Shown here: piece by piece, positions 1-11,406 of the stretch | How the letters are laid out: each line of letters begins with the position of its first letter | Numbering within the stretch: position 1 is the first letter of the stretch | Assembly: GCA_023264765.1 (NCBI GenBank) | Contig: JAHFVC010000006.1 | Location: forward strand, 1-46,260 | Length of the DNA: 46,260 bases | Direction of reading: 5' to 3' | Source: Mycobacterium sp. | GTDB lineage: Bacteria; Actinomycetota; Actinomycetes; Mycobacteriales; Mycobacteriaceae | Program-made: the position numbers and the translations under genes | Notes under the pieces: generated by a model | The model's input: the letters and a program-made list of their open reading frames with translations, nothing else | Databases searched by the model: none | What the model was told of the DNA's origin: nothing

Positions 1-897
<897 letters not shown>

Positions 898-1249
898 TCT
901 GAGTTCGCTTCCCCGCGGCGGTCCAACAAAATCTGGCGCTGTGAAGACCGAAGGAGGACTGGAAAAGTTGTGCGACGGCAGTGGCGCGCTCAGTCTCCGA
1001 CTGTCACAGCCGGCTTCTTACCCGCGGGTCAGTATTGCATGCGGGTTGCTGAAACTGGTTGTTTCGGGTCAGTTGGCGAATCGCCCGTGGTCGGCGCGCT
1101 GAGGTGGCGCACAGGTTTTCATTGAGTGGTCCGCTCAGCAAGTCAGACACCGATGTGTGCGCGACCCCGACGGGCTCAGGCGCTATCGTGAAGTCGCCAT
1201 CAGCGTTGCCGGACCGGAGCCGCCGCCGCTCAGACCCGGGAGGAACATT
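898..1249. promoter_or_regulatory. Divergent control region between pks and papA3
   Basis: These 352 bases separate the divergent pks and papA3 genes and hold no convincing gene. TATCGT at 1184-1189 fits the mycobacterial TANNNT -10 pattern on the plus strand and would give a 5' leader of about 50 nt for papA3. No clear -10 was identified for pks. Short open frames here are shadows extending from the flanking genes. Confidence 0.45.
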
Positions 1250-2671
1250 TTGCAAATCGGGAAGATCACGATCGGCACAATCGACGATTGGGCGCCGAGT
1301 CCGGGTGTGGTGACGTCCTGGCACCCGACAAATGCGGCAATGGAGAAGGCTCGGCAAGCGCCGGTCAGCGCGGTCCCAGTTAGCTATATGCAGAGTCAGC
1401 ACATTCGCGGCGTCTACAACCAGGAAGCCGCCGGGCTCGATTATTCACGCCAGATCATCGCCACCTGCGAAGTGCCTGGTAAGTGCGATATTTCCGCAAT
1501 GAATCACGCGCTCAACGCCTATCTGCGACGGCACGACACGTACCGCAGTTGGTTCGAATACGCCGGTTCCGGTGACATCGTCCGGCACACCATCGCCGAC
1601 CCCGAAGACATCGAATTCGAGCCCGTCAATCATGGCGAAATAACCGCCGAAGACGCGCGCAAACACATTGTCGACATTCCCTCGCCCCTGGAATGGGGCT
1701 GCTTCTCGTTCGGCATTGTTCAGAGCGAAGATCATTTCGATTTCTACGCGAGCATCGACCATGTGCACGGCGATGCCGCACTGATCGGAATCACCATGCT
1801 CGAGGCGCATGGCATGTACACCTCGCTAACCACGACGGGTCAGCCGATGCCGCTACCGGAGGCCGGTCGATTCGACGATTTCTGCGTCAACGAACGAGCA
1901 TCGACGGAGGTTCTGACGGTCGATTCGCCGGAGGTTCAGGCCTGGATCGAATTTGCTGAGAACAACAACGGCACGATGCCCGAGTTCCCCCTGCCGCTGG
2001 GTAACCCGCTGGAGCCGACCGTCGCCGACATGGTCGGAGAGATGCTGTTGGACGCCGATCAGACCGCGCGCTTCGAGGCGGCGTGCAAGGCGGCCGGTGC
2101 GCGATTCGTCGGTGGGCTGTACGCCTGCACGGCCATGGTCGAGCACGAACTGACCGGCGCAGCGACCTACTACGGACTGACGCCGCGGGACACGCGTCGC
2201 ACGACGGACAATTTCATGACCCAGGGCTGGTTCACCGGACTGGTCCCGATCACTGTTCCGATTGCCGCGACAACTTTCCCCGAAGCTGCGTGGGCCGCGC
2301 AGACATCGTTTGATTCGGGTCTGAACCTCGCCCGGGTCCCTTATTACCGCGTATTGGAATTGGCGCCCTGGCTGGACAATCCCCAGCCGAACTTTCCCGT
2401 CTCAAACTTCCTGCACGGCGGTGCCGCTCCGCTCAACGCCGTAATCGCTGCTGCTGAGATGGGTTACTCGAACAACATCGGAATTTACTCCGACGGCAGA
2501 TTCAGCTTCCAGCTGACCATCTACGTATTCCGGTACGAGGCCGGGACGGCAATGGCGGTGATGTTCCCGGACAACCCGGTGGCGCAGAAATCCGTTGCTC
2601 GCTACATCGCGACCATGAAGTCTGTGGTGGAGCAGGTAGCCGAGAGCGGCGATTGGGGCCGTTTTGCGTGA
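1250..2671 (+). CDS. papA3: PapA3-type polyketide-associated acyltransferase
   Basis: Protein of 473 residues in the condensation-domain/PapA superfamily, which transfers polyketide acyl chains to trehalose. The catalytic HxxxD is H171-VHG-D175, in the context SIDHVHGDA. The start was set at TTG 1250 because GGGAGG lies 6 nt upstream and translation from there gives MQIGKITIGTIDDW, the usual beginning of PapA3 proteins; an in-frame ATG at 1157 would add 31 arginine- and proline-rich residues unlike the family. MmpL follows 95 bp downstream. In the described TPP pathway PapA3 makes a diacyltrehalose precursor. The family is certain; the PapA3 subtype rests on similarity to remembered sequences and on the locus order. 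Confidence 0.88.
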   Translation: MQIGKITIGTIDDWAPSPGVVTSWHPTNAAMEKARQAPVSAVPVSYMQSQHIRGVYNQEAAGLDYSRQIIATCEVPGKCDISAMNHALNAYLRRHDTYRSWFEYAGSGDIVRHTIADPEDIEFEPVNHGEITAEDARKHIVDIPSPLEWGCFSFGIVQSEDHFDFYASIDHVHGDAALIGITMLEAHGMYTSLTTTGQPMPLPEAGRFDDFCVNERASTEVLTVDSPEVQAWIEFAENNNGTMPEFPLPLGNPLEPTVADMVGEMLLDADQTARFEAACKAAGARFVGGLYACTAMVEHELTGAATYYGLTPRDTRRTTDNFMTQGWFTGLVPITVPIAATTFPEAAWAAQTSFDSGLNLARVPYYRVLELAPWLDNPQPNFPVSNFLHGGAAPLNAVIAAAEMGYSNNIGIYSDGRFSFQLTIYVFRYEAGTAMAVMFPDNPVAQKSVARYIATMKSVVEQVAESGDWGRFA

Positions 2672-2766
2672 GGCGCGGTGTGGGGGCTGGACAGGACAGT
2701 GCGGCCTGAGCTTGTGACAGCGAGCTGCAGGGCCACACGAGTAGGACGAACACAGGTGGGGGCACA

Positions 2767-5745
2767 GTGCGACGGCTAGCCGATTTTGTCGTGCGATGGC
2801 CCTGGATATTGGTCGGGCTGTGGGTGGCGCTGGCGGTGGTGCTGCCCCTGACGTTCCCGAGTCTGAACGAGATGGCGCAGAAGCATCCGCTCGCGATGCT
2901 GCCGGGCGATGCCCCGTCCAGCGTCGCGGCCAAGCAGATGACCGAGGCGTTCCAGGAACCCGGCGGCGACGACCTGCTGCTGGTGGTCCTCACCGACGAG
3001 CAGGGGCTGGGCCCCAAACACGAGGCCACCTACCGCAAGCTGGTGGACGCACTGCGCGACGATCAGCAAGACGTCGTGATGCTGCAGGATTTCGTCGGCA
3101 CACCCGCCCTGAAGTCGTTCTTGACGAGCAAGGACAACAAGTCCTGGGTGCTGCCCGTCGGGCTGGCGGGTGCGTTGGGCACCCCGCAGTCCTATGAGGC
3201 TTTCAACCGGGTGTCCGAGATCGTCAAACAGAACACCGCGGGTGGCCCGCTGGAGGTTCACCTCACCGGGCCGGCCGCCACCGTCGCCGACCTGACTGTC
3301 GCGGGGGAGCGCGACCGGATGCCGATCGAGATCGCGATCGCGGTCCTGGTGCTCGTGGTGCTGCTGGTGGTGTACCGCAATCCCATCACCATGCTGCTGC
3401 CATTGGCCGGGATCGGGATCTCCCTGGTGGTCGCGCAGTCCCTGGTGGCCGGACTGTCGTCCGTGAGTGGGCTGGGCGTGTCGAACCAGGCCATCATCTT
3501 GCTCAGCGCCATCATCGCCGGTGCCGGGACGGACTATGCAGTCTTCCTGATCAGCCGCTACCACGATTACGTGCGTCGGGGCGAGAGTTCCGATGACGCG
3601 GTGCGGCAGGCGCTGGGCTCGGTGGGCAAGGTGATCACCGCGTCCGCGGCGACCATCGGTCTGACCTTCCTGGGGATCAGCTTCGCGCAGATGGGTGTCT
3701 TCTCCACCGTCGGAGTGTCCTCGGCGATCGGGATCGGCGTGTGTTTCCTGGCCGCCCTGACGCTGTTGCCCGCCATTCTCGCCATCGTCGGGCCGCGCGG
3801 TTGGGTCACGCCGCGCCGCGAGCTGACCACCAAGCTGTGGCGGCGATCGGGTATCCGCATCGTGCGCCGGCCTCGGTTGCACCTGGTGTCCAGCCTGCTG
3901 GTGCTGATCCTGCTGGCCGGCTGTGTGGGTCTGGCCAAGTACAACTACGACGACCGCAAGGCGGTGCCGGCGTCGGATCCCAGCTCCGTCGGGTACGCGG
4001 CGCTGGAGAAGCACTTCGATCTCAACCAGTCCATCCCGTCCTATGTTCTGGTCCGGTCACCGCACGACCTGCGCACGCCGCAGGCGCTCGCGGACCTGGA
4101 ACAGATGGCCGAACGCATCACCCAGGTGCCCGACATCGGGTTGGTCAGCGGCATCACCCGGCCGCTCGGCGTTGTGCCACAAGAGTTCCGGGCCACCTAC
4201 CAAGCCGGCCTGGTCGGTGATCGGTTGGGCACCGGCGCCGACATGATCACCGCGAACATGGCAGACCTCAATCGGCTGTCGAAGGGTGCGGGCACTCTGG
4301 CGACGGGACTGGGCGATGTGCGCGGGCAGGTCACCCAGATCACCGGCACCATCCAGCAGATGGTGAACGCGTTCTCGTCGATGCGTGACCAGAACGGCGG
4401 CGACAAACTCGTCAAGAACGTGGAGGTCGGCGCCAAGCTGGTCGACAGCATCAACCAGCTCGGCAATTCGATGGGCATCAGCGTCACCGCGGCCAAGGAC
4501 ATGTTCGGTTGGATCGGCCCGGTTCTGGTGGCGCTGCAGGGCAACGTCACCTGCGACCTCGACGCGTCGTGCAGCGAGACCCGCGCGCACTTCTCGCGGC
4601 TGGCCCAGGCGCGTCAGGACGGCACCCTCGACGAGATCAACAAGCTTGCGGGACAACTGCAGTCGATGCAGGACAAGCAGTCCCTCAACGCGTCGCTGAA
4701 CCAGATCGGTGGCGCCTTCACCAACCTCACCAAGCTGATGAAGACGTTGGGGCTGGACTCACCTGCCGGCGCGCAGGCCACGCTGGGCAAGCTGCGGCAA
4801 CAGGCGGACCGCTCGGCCACCGGCAGCCGGGAGGTGTCCACCGGGGTGAACCAGGTGGTCGACCAGATCCAGCTCATGCGCAGCGGCCTGGATCAGGCCT
4901 CGGCCTTCCTGTTGTCGATGAAGCAGAACGCGGCGGCCCCGGCGATGGCGGGTTTCAACATCCCGCCCGAGGTGCTGCAATTGCCCGACTTCCAGGCCGC
5001 GTCCAAGATGTTCATCTCGCCCGACGGTCATTCGGTGCGCTACCTGGTGCTGACCAAGCTCGATCCGTTCAGCGTCGCGGCGATGGATCAGGTCAACGCG
5101 ATCAGTGATGCGGCCAAGGGGGCACAGCCCAACACCAGCCTGTCCGACGCCACGATCTCGATGGGCGGTTATCCCGCCGCGCTGCGGGACACCCGCGACT
5201 ACTACCAGAAGGACATCCGGTTCATCATCGCCGTCACCATGATCGTGGTGCTGCTGACGCTGATGCTGCTGCTGCGCTCGATCATCGCGCCGCTGTATCT
5301 GGTTGGCTCCGTGGTGCTTTCGTACTTCGCGGCACTCGGTATCGGTGTGCTGGTGTTCCAGTACGGGTTAGGTCAACAGCTGCACTGGACGGTGCCACCC
5401 CTGGCGTTCGTGGTGCTGGTCGCGGTGGGTGCCGACTACAACCTGCTGTTCGCGTCCCGATTGCGCGACGAGTCGCCGCACGGCACGCGCTACGGCATCA
5501 TCCGAACGCTGTCCACGACCGGCGGTGTCATCACGGCGGCCGGTTTGATCTTCGCCGCGTCGATGTGGGGGCTGTTGTTCTCCAGCATCGGTACCGTGGT
5601 GCAAGGCGGGTTCGTCATCGGCATCGGCATCCTGCTGGACACCTTCCTGGTGCGGACCATCACCGTGCCAGCCATCGCCACGTTGGTCGGCAAGGCGAAC
5701 TGGTGGCCATCTCGTCCGACCTTGCAGGGGAGTAGCCAGGCATGA
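2767..5745 (+). CDS. mmpL10: MmpL-family RND lipid transporter (MmpL10-like)
   Basis: Protein of 992 residues with the MmpL layout: TM1 at about residues 12-30, a periplasmic domain, five helices at about 187-345, a second helix at about 372-390, a large second periplasmic loop (about 390-815, rich in Gln/Asn/Ser), and the last five helices. Both proton-relay Asp-Tyr pairs are present: D256-Y257 in GAGTDYAVF and D890-Y891 in VGADYNLLF. The GTG start at 2767 follows the G-rich GGTGGGGG. It lies between papA3 and the pe gene and overlaps the latter by 4 bp, so the three form an operon. In the TPP pathway MmpL10 moves the diacyltrehalose intermediate across the inner membrane; that substrate is inferred from context. 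Confidence 0.92.
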   Translation: MRRLADFVVRWPWILVGLWVALAVVLPLTFPSLNEMAQKHPLAMLPGDAPSSVAAKQMTEAFQEPGGDDLLLVVLTDEQGLGPKHEATYRKLVDALRDDQQDVVMLQDFVGTPALKSFLTSKDNKSWVLPVGLAGALGTPQSYEAFNRVSEIVKQNTAGGPLEVHLTGPAATVADLTVAGERDRMPIEIAIAVLVLVVLLVVYRNPITMLLPLAGIGISLVVAQSLVAGLSSVSGLGVSNQAIILLSAIIAGAGTDYAVFLISRYHDYVRRGESSDDAVRQALGSVGKVITASAATIGLTFLGISFAQMGVFSTVGVSSAIGIGVCFLAALTLLPAILAIVGPRGWVTPRRELTTKLWRRSGIRIVRRPRLHLVSSLLVLILLAGCVGLAKYNYDDRKAVPASDPSSVGYAALEKHFDLNQSIPSYVLVRSPHDLRTPQALADLEQMAERITQVPDIGLVSGITRPLGVVPQEFRATYQAGLVGDRLGTGADMITANMADLNRLSKGAGTLATGLGDVRGQVTQITGTIQQMVNAFSSMRDQNGGDKLVKNVEVGAKLVDSINQLGNSMGISVTAAKDMFGWIGPVLVALQGNVTCDLDASCSETRAHFSRLAQARQDGTLDEINKLAGQLQSMQDKQSLNASLNQIGGAFTNLTKLMKTLGLDSPAGAQATLGKLRQQADRSATGSREVSTGVNQVVDQIQLMRSGLDQASAFLLSMKQNAAAPAMAGFNIPPEVLQLPDFQAASKMFISPDGHSVRYLVLTKLDPFSVAAMDQVNAISDAAKGAQPNTSLSDATISMGGYPAALRDTRDYYQKDIRFIIAVTMIVVLLTLMLLLRSIIAPLYLVGSVVLSYFAALGIGVLVFQYGLGQQLHWTVPPLAFVVLVAVGADYNLLFASRLRDESPHGTRYGIIRTLSTTGGVITAAGLIFAASMWGLLFSSIGTVVQGGFVIGIGILLDTFLVRTITVPAIATLVGKANWWPSRPTLQGSSQA

Positions 5746-6881
5746 AGAAACTTCTCGCCGCGGTGACGGTGGTGTTGACCGTCGGTGCCACGGGTGCTTC
5801 CGGTTTGGGTGTCGCGGGAGCGGACGAGCCGGCCCCGGCGCCGGCTCCCGGCGTGGGGTCGACCGCCCCGGCACCTCAGCGCGGCACTCCGGGCAAGGCG
5901 TACGCGATGGGTGGCGCCCACGTGCTCGGTATCCCCTATGACGAGTACATCCGCCGCACCGGCGCAGACTGGTTCCCCGGCCTGGATCGCCAGAACATCT
6001 GGTATCCGGCAGGTCAGGTCCAGGGGCACACGCTGGAGCGGCTGTTCCCGGGAATCGGGAAACTCGATGACGGCTTCCCGGGGCTCGGACTCGACGGCCC
6101 GAGCATAGGTGAGTCGGTCGACGTCGGCGAGGGCAACCTGATCCGCGCCGTTCAGGCTGGCGGTAGTGGCACCGCCATGGGGCTGTCCGAGGGCGCCATG
6201 GTGCTCAACGCGGTCAAGAACCGGTTGGCCAGTGATCCGGCCGCGCCGCCGCCGGACCAGTTGTCCTTCGCGACCTTCGGCGATCCGCTGACCACGAACC
6301 CGTTCGGCCAGAGCTTCCTGCGGCAGAACTTCCCGGTGGGCAGTGTCGTCCCGTCCCTGGATTTCACGATGCCGCCGCAGGTCGACAGTCAGTACGACAC
6401 CTACGAATTCATCTCCCCGTACGACAGCATCGCCGACTGGCCGCAGCGCCAGGACAACATCATCTCCGTCACCAACGCGATCGTCGGCCTGGCCACCGGT
6501 CACACCGCGGTGGCGTTCACCAACCCGTCGAATGTGCCGGCCCAGAACGTCGCGGTCACGTACAACTCGCGGGGCGCGAAGACGACGACGTACATGATTC
6601 CCGAGCAGCACCTTCCGTTGGTCATGCCGTTCAAATACGCCGGGGTCGACGAGGGCACGCTGAACAAACTCGACGGGGTGCTGAAACCCTATGTGGACGC
6701 CGGATATACGCGTAACGACAATCCACTGACCGCGCCCATCACCGTGGATCCTGTCCGCGGCTACGACCCGGCGGTCGTCACCGCCGGGGCGAGTGAGGCC
6801 GCCTTCGGGAGCGGAGGCGTCGATCCGTTGTCACAGCTGATGGCCGGGTTCCAGTACGTGTTGGATCACAACGTGCACTGA
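5742..6881 (+). CDS. Secreted PE-PPE-domain serine esterase/acyltransferase (TPP 'PE' protein)
   Basis: Protein of 379 residues with an Ala-rich signal peptide (residues 1-27, cleavage near VAGA-DEP), a Pro/Ala-rich linker to about residue 48, then a PE-PPE C-terminal alpha/beta-hydrolase domain. The nucleophile elbow is G147-L-S149-E-G151. There is no true PE or PPE N-terminal domain. The ATG overlaps the mmpL10 stop as ATGA, so the genes are translationally coupled. In the published TPP pathway the homologous PE protein acts outside the inner membrane and moves acyl chains between diacyltrehalose molecules to finish TPP. The fold and serine are visible; the reaction is inferred from family and locus. 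Confidence 0.88.
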   Translation: MKKLLAAVTVVLTVGATGASGLGVAGADEPAPAPAPGVGSTAPAPQRGTPGKAYAMGGAHVLGIPYDEYIRRTGADWFPGLDRQNIWYPAGQVQGHTLERLFPGIGKLDDGFPGLGLDGPSIGESVDVGEGNLIRAVQAGGSGTAMGLSEGAMVLNAVKNRLASDPAAPPPDQLSFATFGDPLTTNPFGQSFLRQNFPVGSVVPSLDFTMPPQVDSQYDTYEFISPYDSIADWPQRQDNIISVTNAIVGLATGHTAVAFTNPSNVPAQNVAVTYNSRGAKTTTYMIPEQHLPLVMPFKYAGVDEGTLNKLDGVLKPYVDAGYTRNDNPLTAPITVDPVRGYDPAVVTAGASEAAFGSGGVDPLSQLMAGFQYVLDHNVH

Positions 6882-7113
6882 GTTGGCGGGGGGCGGGAGT
6901 CGAGCCAGCAAATTTTTGTGCGTCCCGCGGTGATTCCGGCGCCGGTCGGTTTTGAGCGCGAGATGCCAGTCTCGCGAAGAATCCCATGCGGCACAAACGA
7001 TCTCGTGGCAACGGCCGACTCTTTGCATATTTAACGTTGTAGTCAGATTCGGCGCGTATTTTCTGTGCTCCGACTGTATGCTCACCCCGTATCCAGGGTG
7101 ATTGGAGTAGTCG

Positions 7114-7617
7114 GTGTCGGTGAAAGCAGCTGCGAGTCGTTTCATGATCCTGTTCGCGGCATTCGCTTCGACCATGGTCGTGTTGGGCGGTGGAATTGCG
7201 CACGCGGACTATGTGGGTCAGACCTTCGCAGATGCGTCCGCGTACGCGGCCAAACACAACCAGTCGGTCACGATCGCCACCGTCGTCGGTGATGTGCTCG
7301 AAAGGGACGAGTGCATTGTGGTGTCGGCTCAGAAGGCGCCGCCGGTTGGCGGTGACAATTTCGAACATCGAAGCGGGATGTTGTTCGGCCTGAATTGTGG
7401 CGCCAAGTTGGCCAGCCGCGGACTACCGGGAAACTCCGCTACGTCGCCGACAGGCCTGACCGAAAAGAAGAACGAAGCGACGGTCAAGAGGATCAACGAG
7501 TCGACAAGCAAATCAAACGGTGAACCGACTTGGTGCTCCAACAACATTGATCGCTGCAAGACTCTGTGCGATCAGACCGGACTGTGCTCCGATGAGACGT
7601 TGGCGGTCTTCGGCTAG
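7114..7617 (+). CDS. Small secreted mycobacterial protein, PASTA-like
   Basis: Protein of 167 residues with a signal peptide (about 1-30, cleavage near IAHA-DY). A segment of about 45 residues follows (GQTFADASAYAAKHNQ to ECIVVSAQKAP) that resembles a single PASTA-like repeat or the related small exported proteins common in mycobacteria. The C-terminal third carries a cysteine cluster (WCSNNIDRCKTLCDQTGLC) likely to be disulphide bonded. GTG 7114 was chosen because GGAG lies 6 nt before it; GTG 7120 is an alternative. It sits between the TPP operon and convergent fadD23 with a 232-bp gap upstream, so it may not belong to the operon. Function unknown. Confidence 0.7.
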   Translation: MSVKAAASRFMILFAAFASTMVVLGGGIAHADYVGQTFADASAYAAKHNQSVTIATVVGDVLERDECIVVSAQKAPPVGGDNFEHRSGMLFGLNCGAKLASRGLPGNSATSPTGLTEKKNEATVKRINESTSKSNGEPTWCSNNIDRCKTLCDQTGLCSDETLAVFG

Positions 7618-7783
7618 AAAATACGGCTAGCTGATGAGCCCGAAGGTGTTGCGCGGCAATTGCGCTGAATTCTTGGGAATGCGATGAGTGACCTCGGTTG
7701 AACCCGACTGTCTGTCGTCGCGGACTTCGGCTTGGCCGTCAGCGTGCACAAGGCCTTGTAATAACCTTCCTGCTGGTGAGCGA

Positions 7784-9496
7784 CTACGCGTCGAGTCGTA
7801 CGAACTGACCTTGCCGATGCTGTTCCACGCAGGCAGCCCGGCGGATTTTTCCGCTGGTGGTAGTTGGGATCGAACCGGGAGCCACAAGCACGATGTCGGC
7901 GACATGTAGCCCATGCGCACGTGAAATCGCAGCTGTCACATCGTTTTTCACCACGGTCAGATCCCCCGGGTTGTCGAGTTTCTTCAACTCGATGACGGTT
8001 ACCAGCTTCTCGGTCTGCTCGTCGGGCACTGCGATAGCAGCAACCCGCCCGCGGGTGATGTGCTGCACGGTCGCCTCGATGTCCTCGGGGTAGTAGTTGC
8101 GGCCGCGGACGATCAGCATGTCCTTGATGCGCCCCACGATGAAGAGGTCACCCTCGGAGATGAAGCCCTGGTCACCGGTGCGCAGCCAACCCGTGCCCGG
8201 GGTGCCCGCAGGGGCCTCCATCAGCGTTGCTCCGAACGCAGACCCGGTCTGCTCGGGCTTGCGCCAGTAGCCGGCAGAGACGTTCTCTCCGTGGGTCCAG
8301 ATCTCACCTATCGTGCCATCGGGGCACGACCGGCAGGTATCGGCGTCGACGATCCGCACCAGCGGTGAGACGGGCATCCCGTAGCGAATCAGAGGCAGCC
8401 CGCCTGGACTGCGGACGGCGCTGCCGGCGGCCAACGCCGCCGGCTCGAAATCGACGGCCTCTGAGATGCGGTTGTTGTTGCCGCTGGCGACGAAGACCGT
8501 CGCCTCTGCAAGTCCGTACGAGGGCACCACCATCTCCGGGCGGAACCCCACCCCTTTGAAGTGCTCGTTGAACTTCACCAGTGTCGACGGGTGAATTCGT
8601 TCAGCACCGTTGATGATGCCCACGACCCCGCTGAGATCGAGGCGCTTCAGGTCGGCGTCGGTGGTTCGTCGCGCGGTCAAGTCAAAGGCGAAGTTGGGCG
8701 CCGCCGACCACGCGTACTCGGGCTGCGACATCGTCTCCACCCAGCGCACCGGATTGGTCAGGAAGGCGATCGGACTCATCAGCAACGCGGGTTGTCCCGA
8801 GAGGATGGGGCCCACTATTCCCAGCATCAAGCCCATATCGTGGTAAAACGGCAGCCACGACACCAGTTTCGCGGTCTCGGGCAGCACGCCGGCGAAATCG
8901 ACGAAGTAGTCGGCCATCAGCTGCTCGAAGTTCGCCACCAGGTTGCGGTGGCTGATCATCACGCCGGCCGGCAGGCGGGTCGACCCCGAGGTGTACTGCA
9001 GATAAGCGGTATCCGGGCCGACCGAGGGCTCCGAAATGGTAGGCGTAGGGCCGTCGAGGTCGAGGGTGTCGACGGATACCACCGCGACCACGGCAGCCCC
9101 ATCGTCCACGTACTGCGTGGCCAGGTGGGCCACGGGGGAGGTGGTGAGCACGACCACCGGCGACGTATCGGCCACGACAGCGCTGACCCGCTCATCATGG
9201 GAGCCGGGCACCGGCACCGACAAGGGAACGGCGATGAACCCGGCCTGCATGGCTCCCAGAAAGGCGACGATGTAGTCCAAACCCTGCGGTGCGATGATCA
9301 GCGCGCGATCGCCCGGCGACCCGTACTGCTCGAATTCCAGCGCCGCGTTGAGCGTGCGTCGGTGTACCTGCGCCCAGGTCAGCGTTTCCGGCACACCGGC
9401 CGGGTCGACGTCGTAGTCGGTGAAGGTGAAGGCCTCGGCGTCGGGAGTCGCGATGGCGCGTTCCTGGAGCAGGGTCAGGACGGACGCGTTCGGCAT
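7784..9496 (-). CDS. fadD23: Fatty-acyl-AMP ligase (FadD23-like)
   Basis: Protein of 570 residues of the long-chain FAAL family, which activates fatty acids as acyl-adenylates and hands them to a polyketide synthase. Visible motifs are the P-loop-like YTSGST (Y168-T173), an LRTGDQGF motif, and the C-terminal GSIPTTTSGKIRRA containing the family lysine. The N terminus MPNASVLTLLQERA matches FadD23-type starts. ATG 9496 was preferred over an upstream in-frame ATG at 9619, which would add 41 poorly conserved residues; no strong ribosome-binding site is seen. It is convergent with the TPP operon, and in the described TPP locus FadD23 feeds the adjacent Pks. The family is certain and the subtype likely. 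Confidence 0.9.
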   Translation of the reverse strand: MPNASVLTLLQERAIATPDAEAFTFTDYDVDPAGVPETLTWAQVHRRTLNAALEFEQYGSPGDRALIIAPQGLDYIVAFLGAMQAGFIAVPLSVPVPGSHDERVSAVVADTSPVVVLTTSPVAHLATQYVDDGAAVVAVVSVDTLDLDGPTPTISEPSVGPDTAYLQYTSGSTRLPAGVMISHRNLVANFEQLMADYFVDFAGVLPETAKLVSWLPFYHDMGLMLGIVGPILSGQPALLMSPIAFLTNPVRWVETMSQPEYAWSAAPNFAFDLTARRTTDADLKRLDLSGVVGIINGAERIHPSTLVKFNEHFKGVGFRPEMVVPSYGLAEATVFVASGNNNRISEAVDFEPAALAAGSAVRSPGGLPLIRYGMPVSPLVRIVDADTCRSCPDGTIGEIWTHGENVSAGYWRKPEQTGSAFGATLMEAPAGTPGTGWLRTGDQGFISEGDLFIVGRIKDMLIVRGRNYYPEDIEATVQHITRGRVAAIAVPDEQTEKLVTVIELKKLDNPGDLTVVKNDVTAAISRAHGLHVADIVLVAPGSIPTTTSGKIRRAACVEQHRQGQFVRLDA

Positions 9497-9945
9497 GGAG
9501 GTCAGGCTACCTAGCCGGTCGTCGACGCTTGTTGCCGGCAAGCGGGTTCGGAAGGCTCGACGGGATGACTGCTGAGGCATCGGTGCGTTCGCAACGGCTG
9601 AAACGCGGGCTGTCGGCAATACGCGGCAGTCGGAAGAGTCGGGGGTTCACGGGATTAGCCAAAATAACCAGCGGAGGTATTCCGCTCCTTGAAATGAGGT
9701 AGCTGTACCGCACTCCCGCGCCAAATCAGGTCGATTCCAGTATGTTTGGGCAAGCGGTATGAGTAATCTTCACCATGCCGTCGCAGCCATCGACTAGGTG
9801 CTGGGGCACAACTGAGAAAAGTAGTGGTGGTAGGTGAACAATGCCGTTCTGAGCAGACTTCCTGCACTACGTGTTCACAGACTGCGGTCACGTTGCTGGA
9901 TTTGCAGAAGCCTGGTGCGGACGTGAGTGAGCGGAAAGTTCGGTG
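9497..9945. other. Intergenic region between fadD23 and the heptose operon
   Basis: About 450 bases without a supported gene, separating divergent fadD23 and hldE. It must contain promoters for both, but no convincing -35/-10 pair was picked out. A 6-bp hairpin, AGCGGA (9670-9675), loop GGTAT, TCCGCT (9681-9686), is followed on the minus strand by the T-rich GGTTATTTT, so it could stop antisense transcription towards fadD23. Base composition falls here relative to the TPP locus. Confidence 0.5.
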
Positions 9946-11394
9946 ATGCGTATGGACAGTGCTCTGGTAGAACAACTTGCCGGCAGGACCGTGCTCGTGG
10001 TCGGTGATTTGATGGTCGACCGATTTGTTTATGGAGACGTCGCGAGGATCTCGCCCGAAGCGCCCATACCGGTTCTCCGCTTCCGTGAGGAAGTGGCGAT
10101 GCTTGGAGGCGCGGGTAACGTCGCCCGAAACATTGTGGCGTTGAACGGGAATGCCGCCCTGATCGGTGCGGTCGGGGACGACAGTGACGGTCGGTACGTA
10201 ACTGAGGAACTTTGCCCGTCTGCGGGCATCGAAGACCGGTCGATTCGGACGGCGACGTGCCCGACAATCATCAAAACCCGGTACGTGTCCTCCGGACAAC
10301 AAATTCTCAGACTGGACCGGGAAGAGACAAACCTCGATAGTGAAGCGTTGGAGAGAAGCAAGTCGGCTGTCCGTAATTCGCTGCCGAGTGTCGATGCCAT
10401 GATCTTGTCGGACTACGCGAAGGGCATGTTGACGCGCGATACCATCGCGGCGCATATATCTGCCGCAAAAGCTATGGGAATTCCAGTCGTCGTCGATCCT
10501 AAGTCTGCTGACCTGACCTTGTATCAGGGTGCTGATGTCATAACGCCGAATGCCAAAGAAGCAACCACTGCCACTGGCTTCGACTGCTCAACCGACAGTG
10601 GAGCAGCCGATGCAGCGGAGGCAATACAGACCGCCACCCGGGTGAAGGCCGTCTTGATAACACGCGGCGCGCAGGGCATGACGCTTCACGCTCCCTATGC
10701 CGGTGTCGAAAGCGCGATGCACATTCCCACCAGAGCCTCGTCGGTCTACGACGTCTCAGGCGCCGGCGACACCGTGGTAGCGACGCTGTCGCTGGCGTTG
10801 TCGGCTGGGCTCGACATCAGAATTGCGGCGCAACTCGCCAACGTCGCGGCCGGTGTCGTCGTCGGGAAGCTGGGCACGGCTGCGGTGAGCATGGAGGAGC
10901 TCGTGCAGTCGGTTACCGAGGCCGAGGAGCGAGCCTTCATGACCAGGGAGCAGGCATTGGCAAGAGTCAGACACTGGCACCGATCCGGGCTTCGTGTCGG
11001 CTTCGCAAATGGCTGTTTTGATTTGGTTCATCCCGGTCATGTGGCCTTGCTCCGGCGTGCCCGCGAGCAATGCGATCGCCTTGTGGTGGCACTCAACACC
11101 GATGCGTCGGTAAAGCGTTTGAAAGGGGAGAGTCGGCCCGTGCAAGATGAATCCTCACGTGCGGCGGTGATCGGCTCGTTGCGCAGCGTGGACATGGTCA
11201 CGTTGTTCGGCGAAGACACGCCATTGGAACTGATCGAGCTTCTCAAGCCAGACGTTTTGTTCAAAGGCGAGGATTACACGATCGCCGAGGTGGTCGGAAG
11301 TGACCTGGTGACTCGATGGGGTGGCGTGGTCTCGCTGATTCCACTTGAACAAGGCCACAGCACCTCTAGCATTATTGCGCGGTCTGTTACCTAG
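9946..11394 (+). CDS. hldE: Bifunctional heptose-7-phosphate kinase / heptose-1-phosphate adenylyltransferase
   Basis: Protein of 482 residues with both HldE domains. The N-terminal PfkB/ribokinase-type kinase (about 1-315) has an SGAGDT motif with catalytic D275. The C-terminal nucleotidyltransferase (about 340-480) has GCFDLVHPGH with H362 and H365, and an ending (GHSTSSIIAR) typical of HldE. It phosphorylates D-glycero-beta-D-manno-heptose 7-phosphate at C1 and, after GmhB acts, adds AMP to give ADP-heptose. ATG 9946 is preceded by GGAAAG 7 nt upstream; GTG 9943 and ATG 9952 are alternatives. It is the first gene of a five-gene operon. The adenylyltransferase domain excludes the GDP-heptose (HddA/HddC) branch. 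The assignment is strong. Confidence 0.93.
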   Translation: MRMDSALVEQLAGRTVLVVGDLMVDRFVYGDVARISPEAPIPVLRFREEVAMLGGAGNVARNIVALNGNAALIGAVGDDSDGRYVTEELCPSAGIEDRSIRTATCPTIIKTRYVSSGQQILRLDREETNLDSEALERSKSAVRNSLPSVDAMILSDYAKGMLTRDTIAAHISAAKAMGIPVVVDPKSADLTLYQGADVITPNAKEATTATGFDCSTDSGAADAAEAIQTATRVKAVLITRGAQGMTLHAPYAGVESAMHIPTRASSVYDVSGAGDTVVATLSLALSAGLDIRIAAQLANVAAGVVVGKLGTAAVSMEELVQSVTEAEERAFMTREQALARVRHWHRSGLRVGFANGCFDLVHPGHVALLRRAREQCDRLVVALNTDASVKRLKGESRPVQDESSRAAVIGSLRSVDMVTLFGEDTPLELIELLKPDVLFKGEDYTIAEVVGSDLVTRWGGVVSLIPLEQGHSTSSIIARSVT

Positions 11395-11406
11395 GGTGAG
11401 TTGAGA

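Noticed and set aside
7748..7759. 12-bp palindrome ACAAGGCCTTGT between two convergent genes
   Set aside because: No loop and no U-tract, so it would not form a useful terminator hairpin; likely chance.
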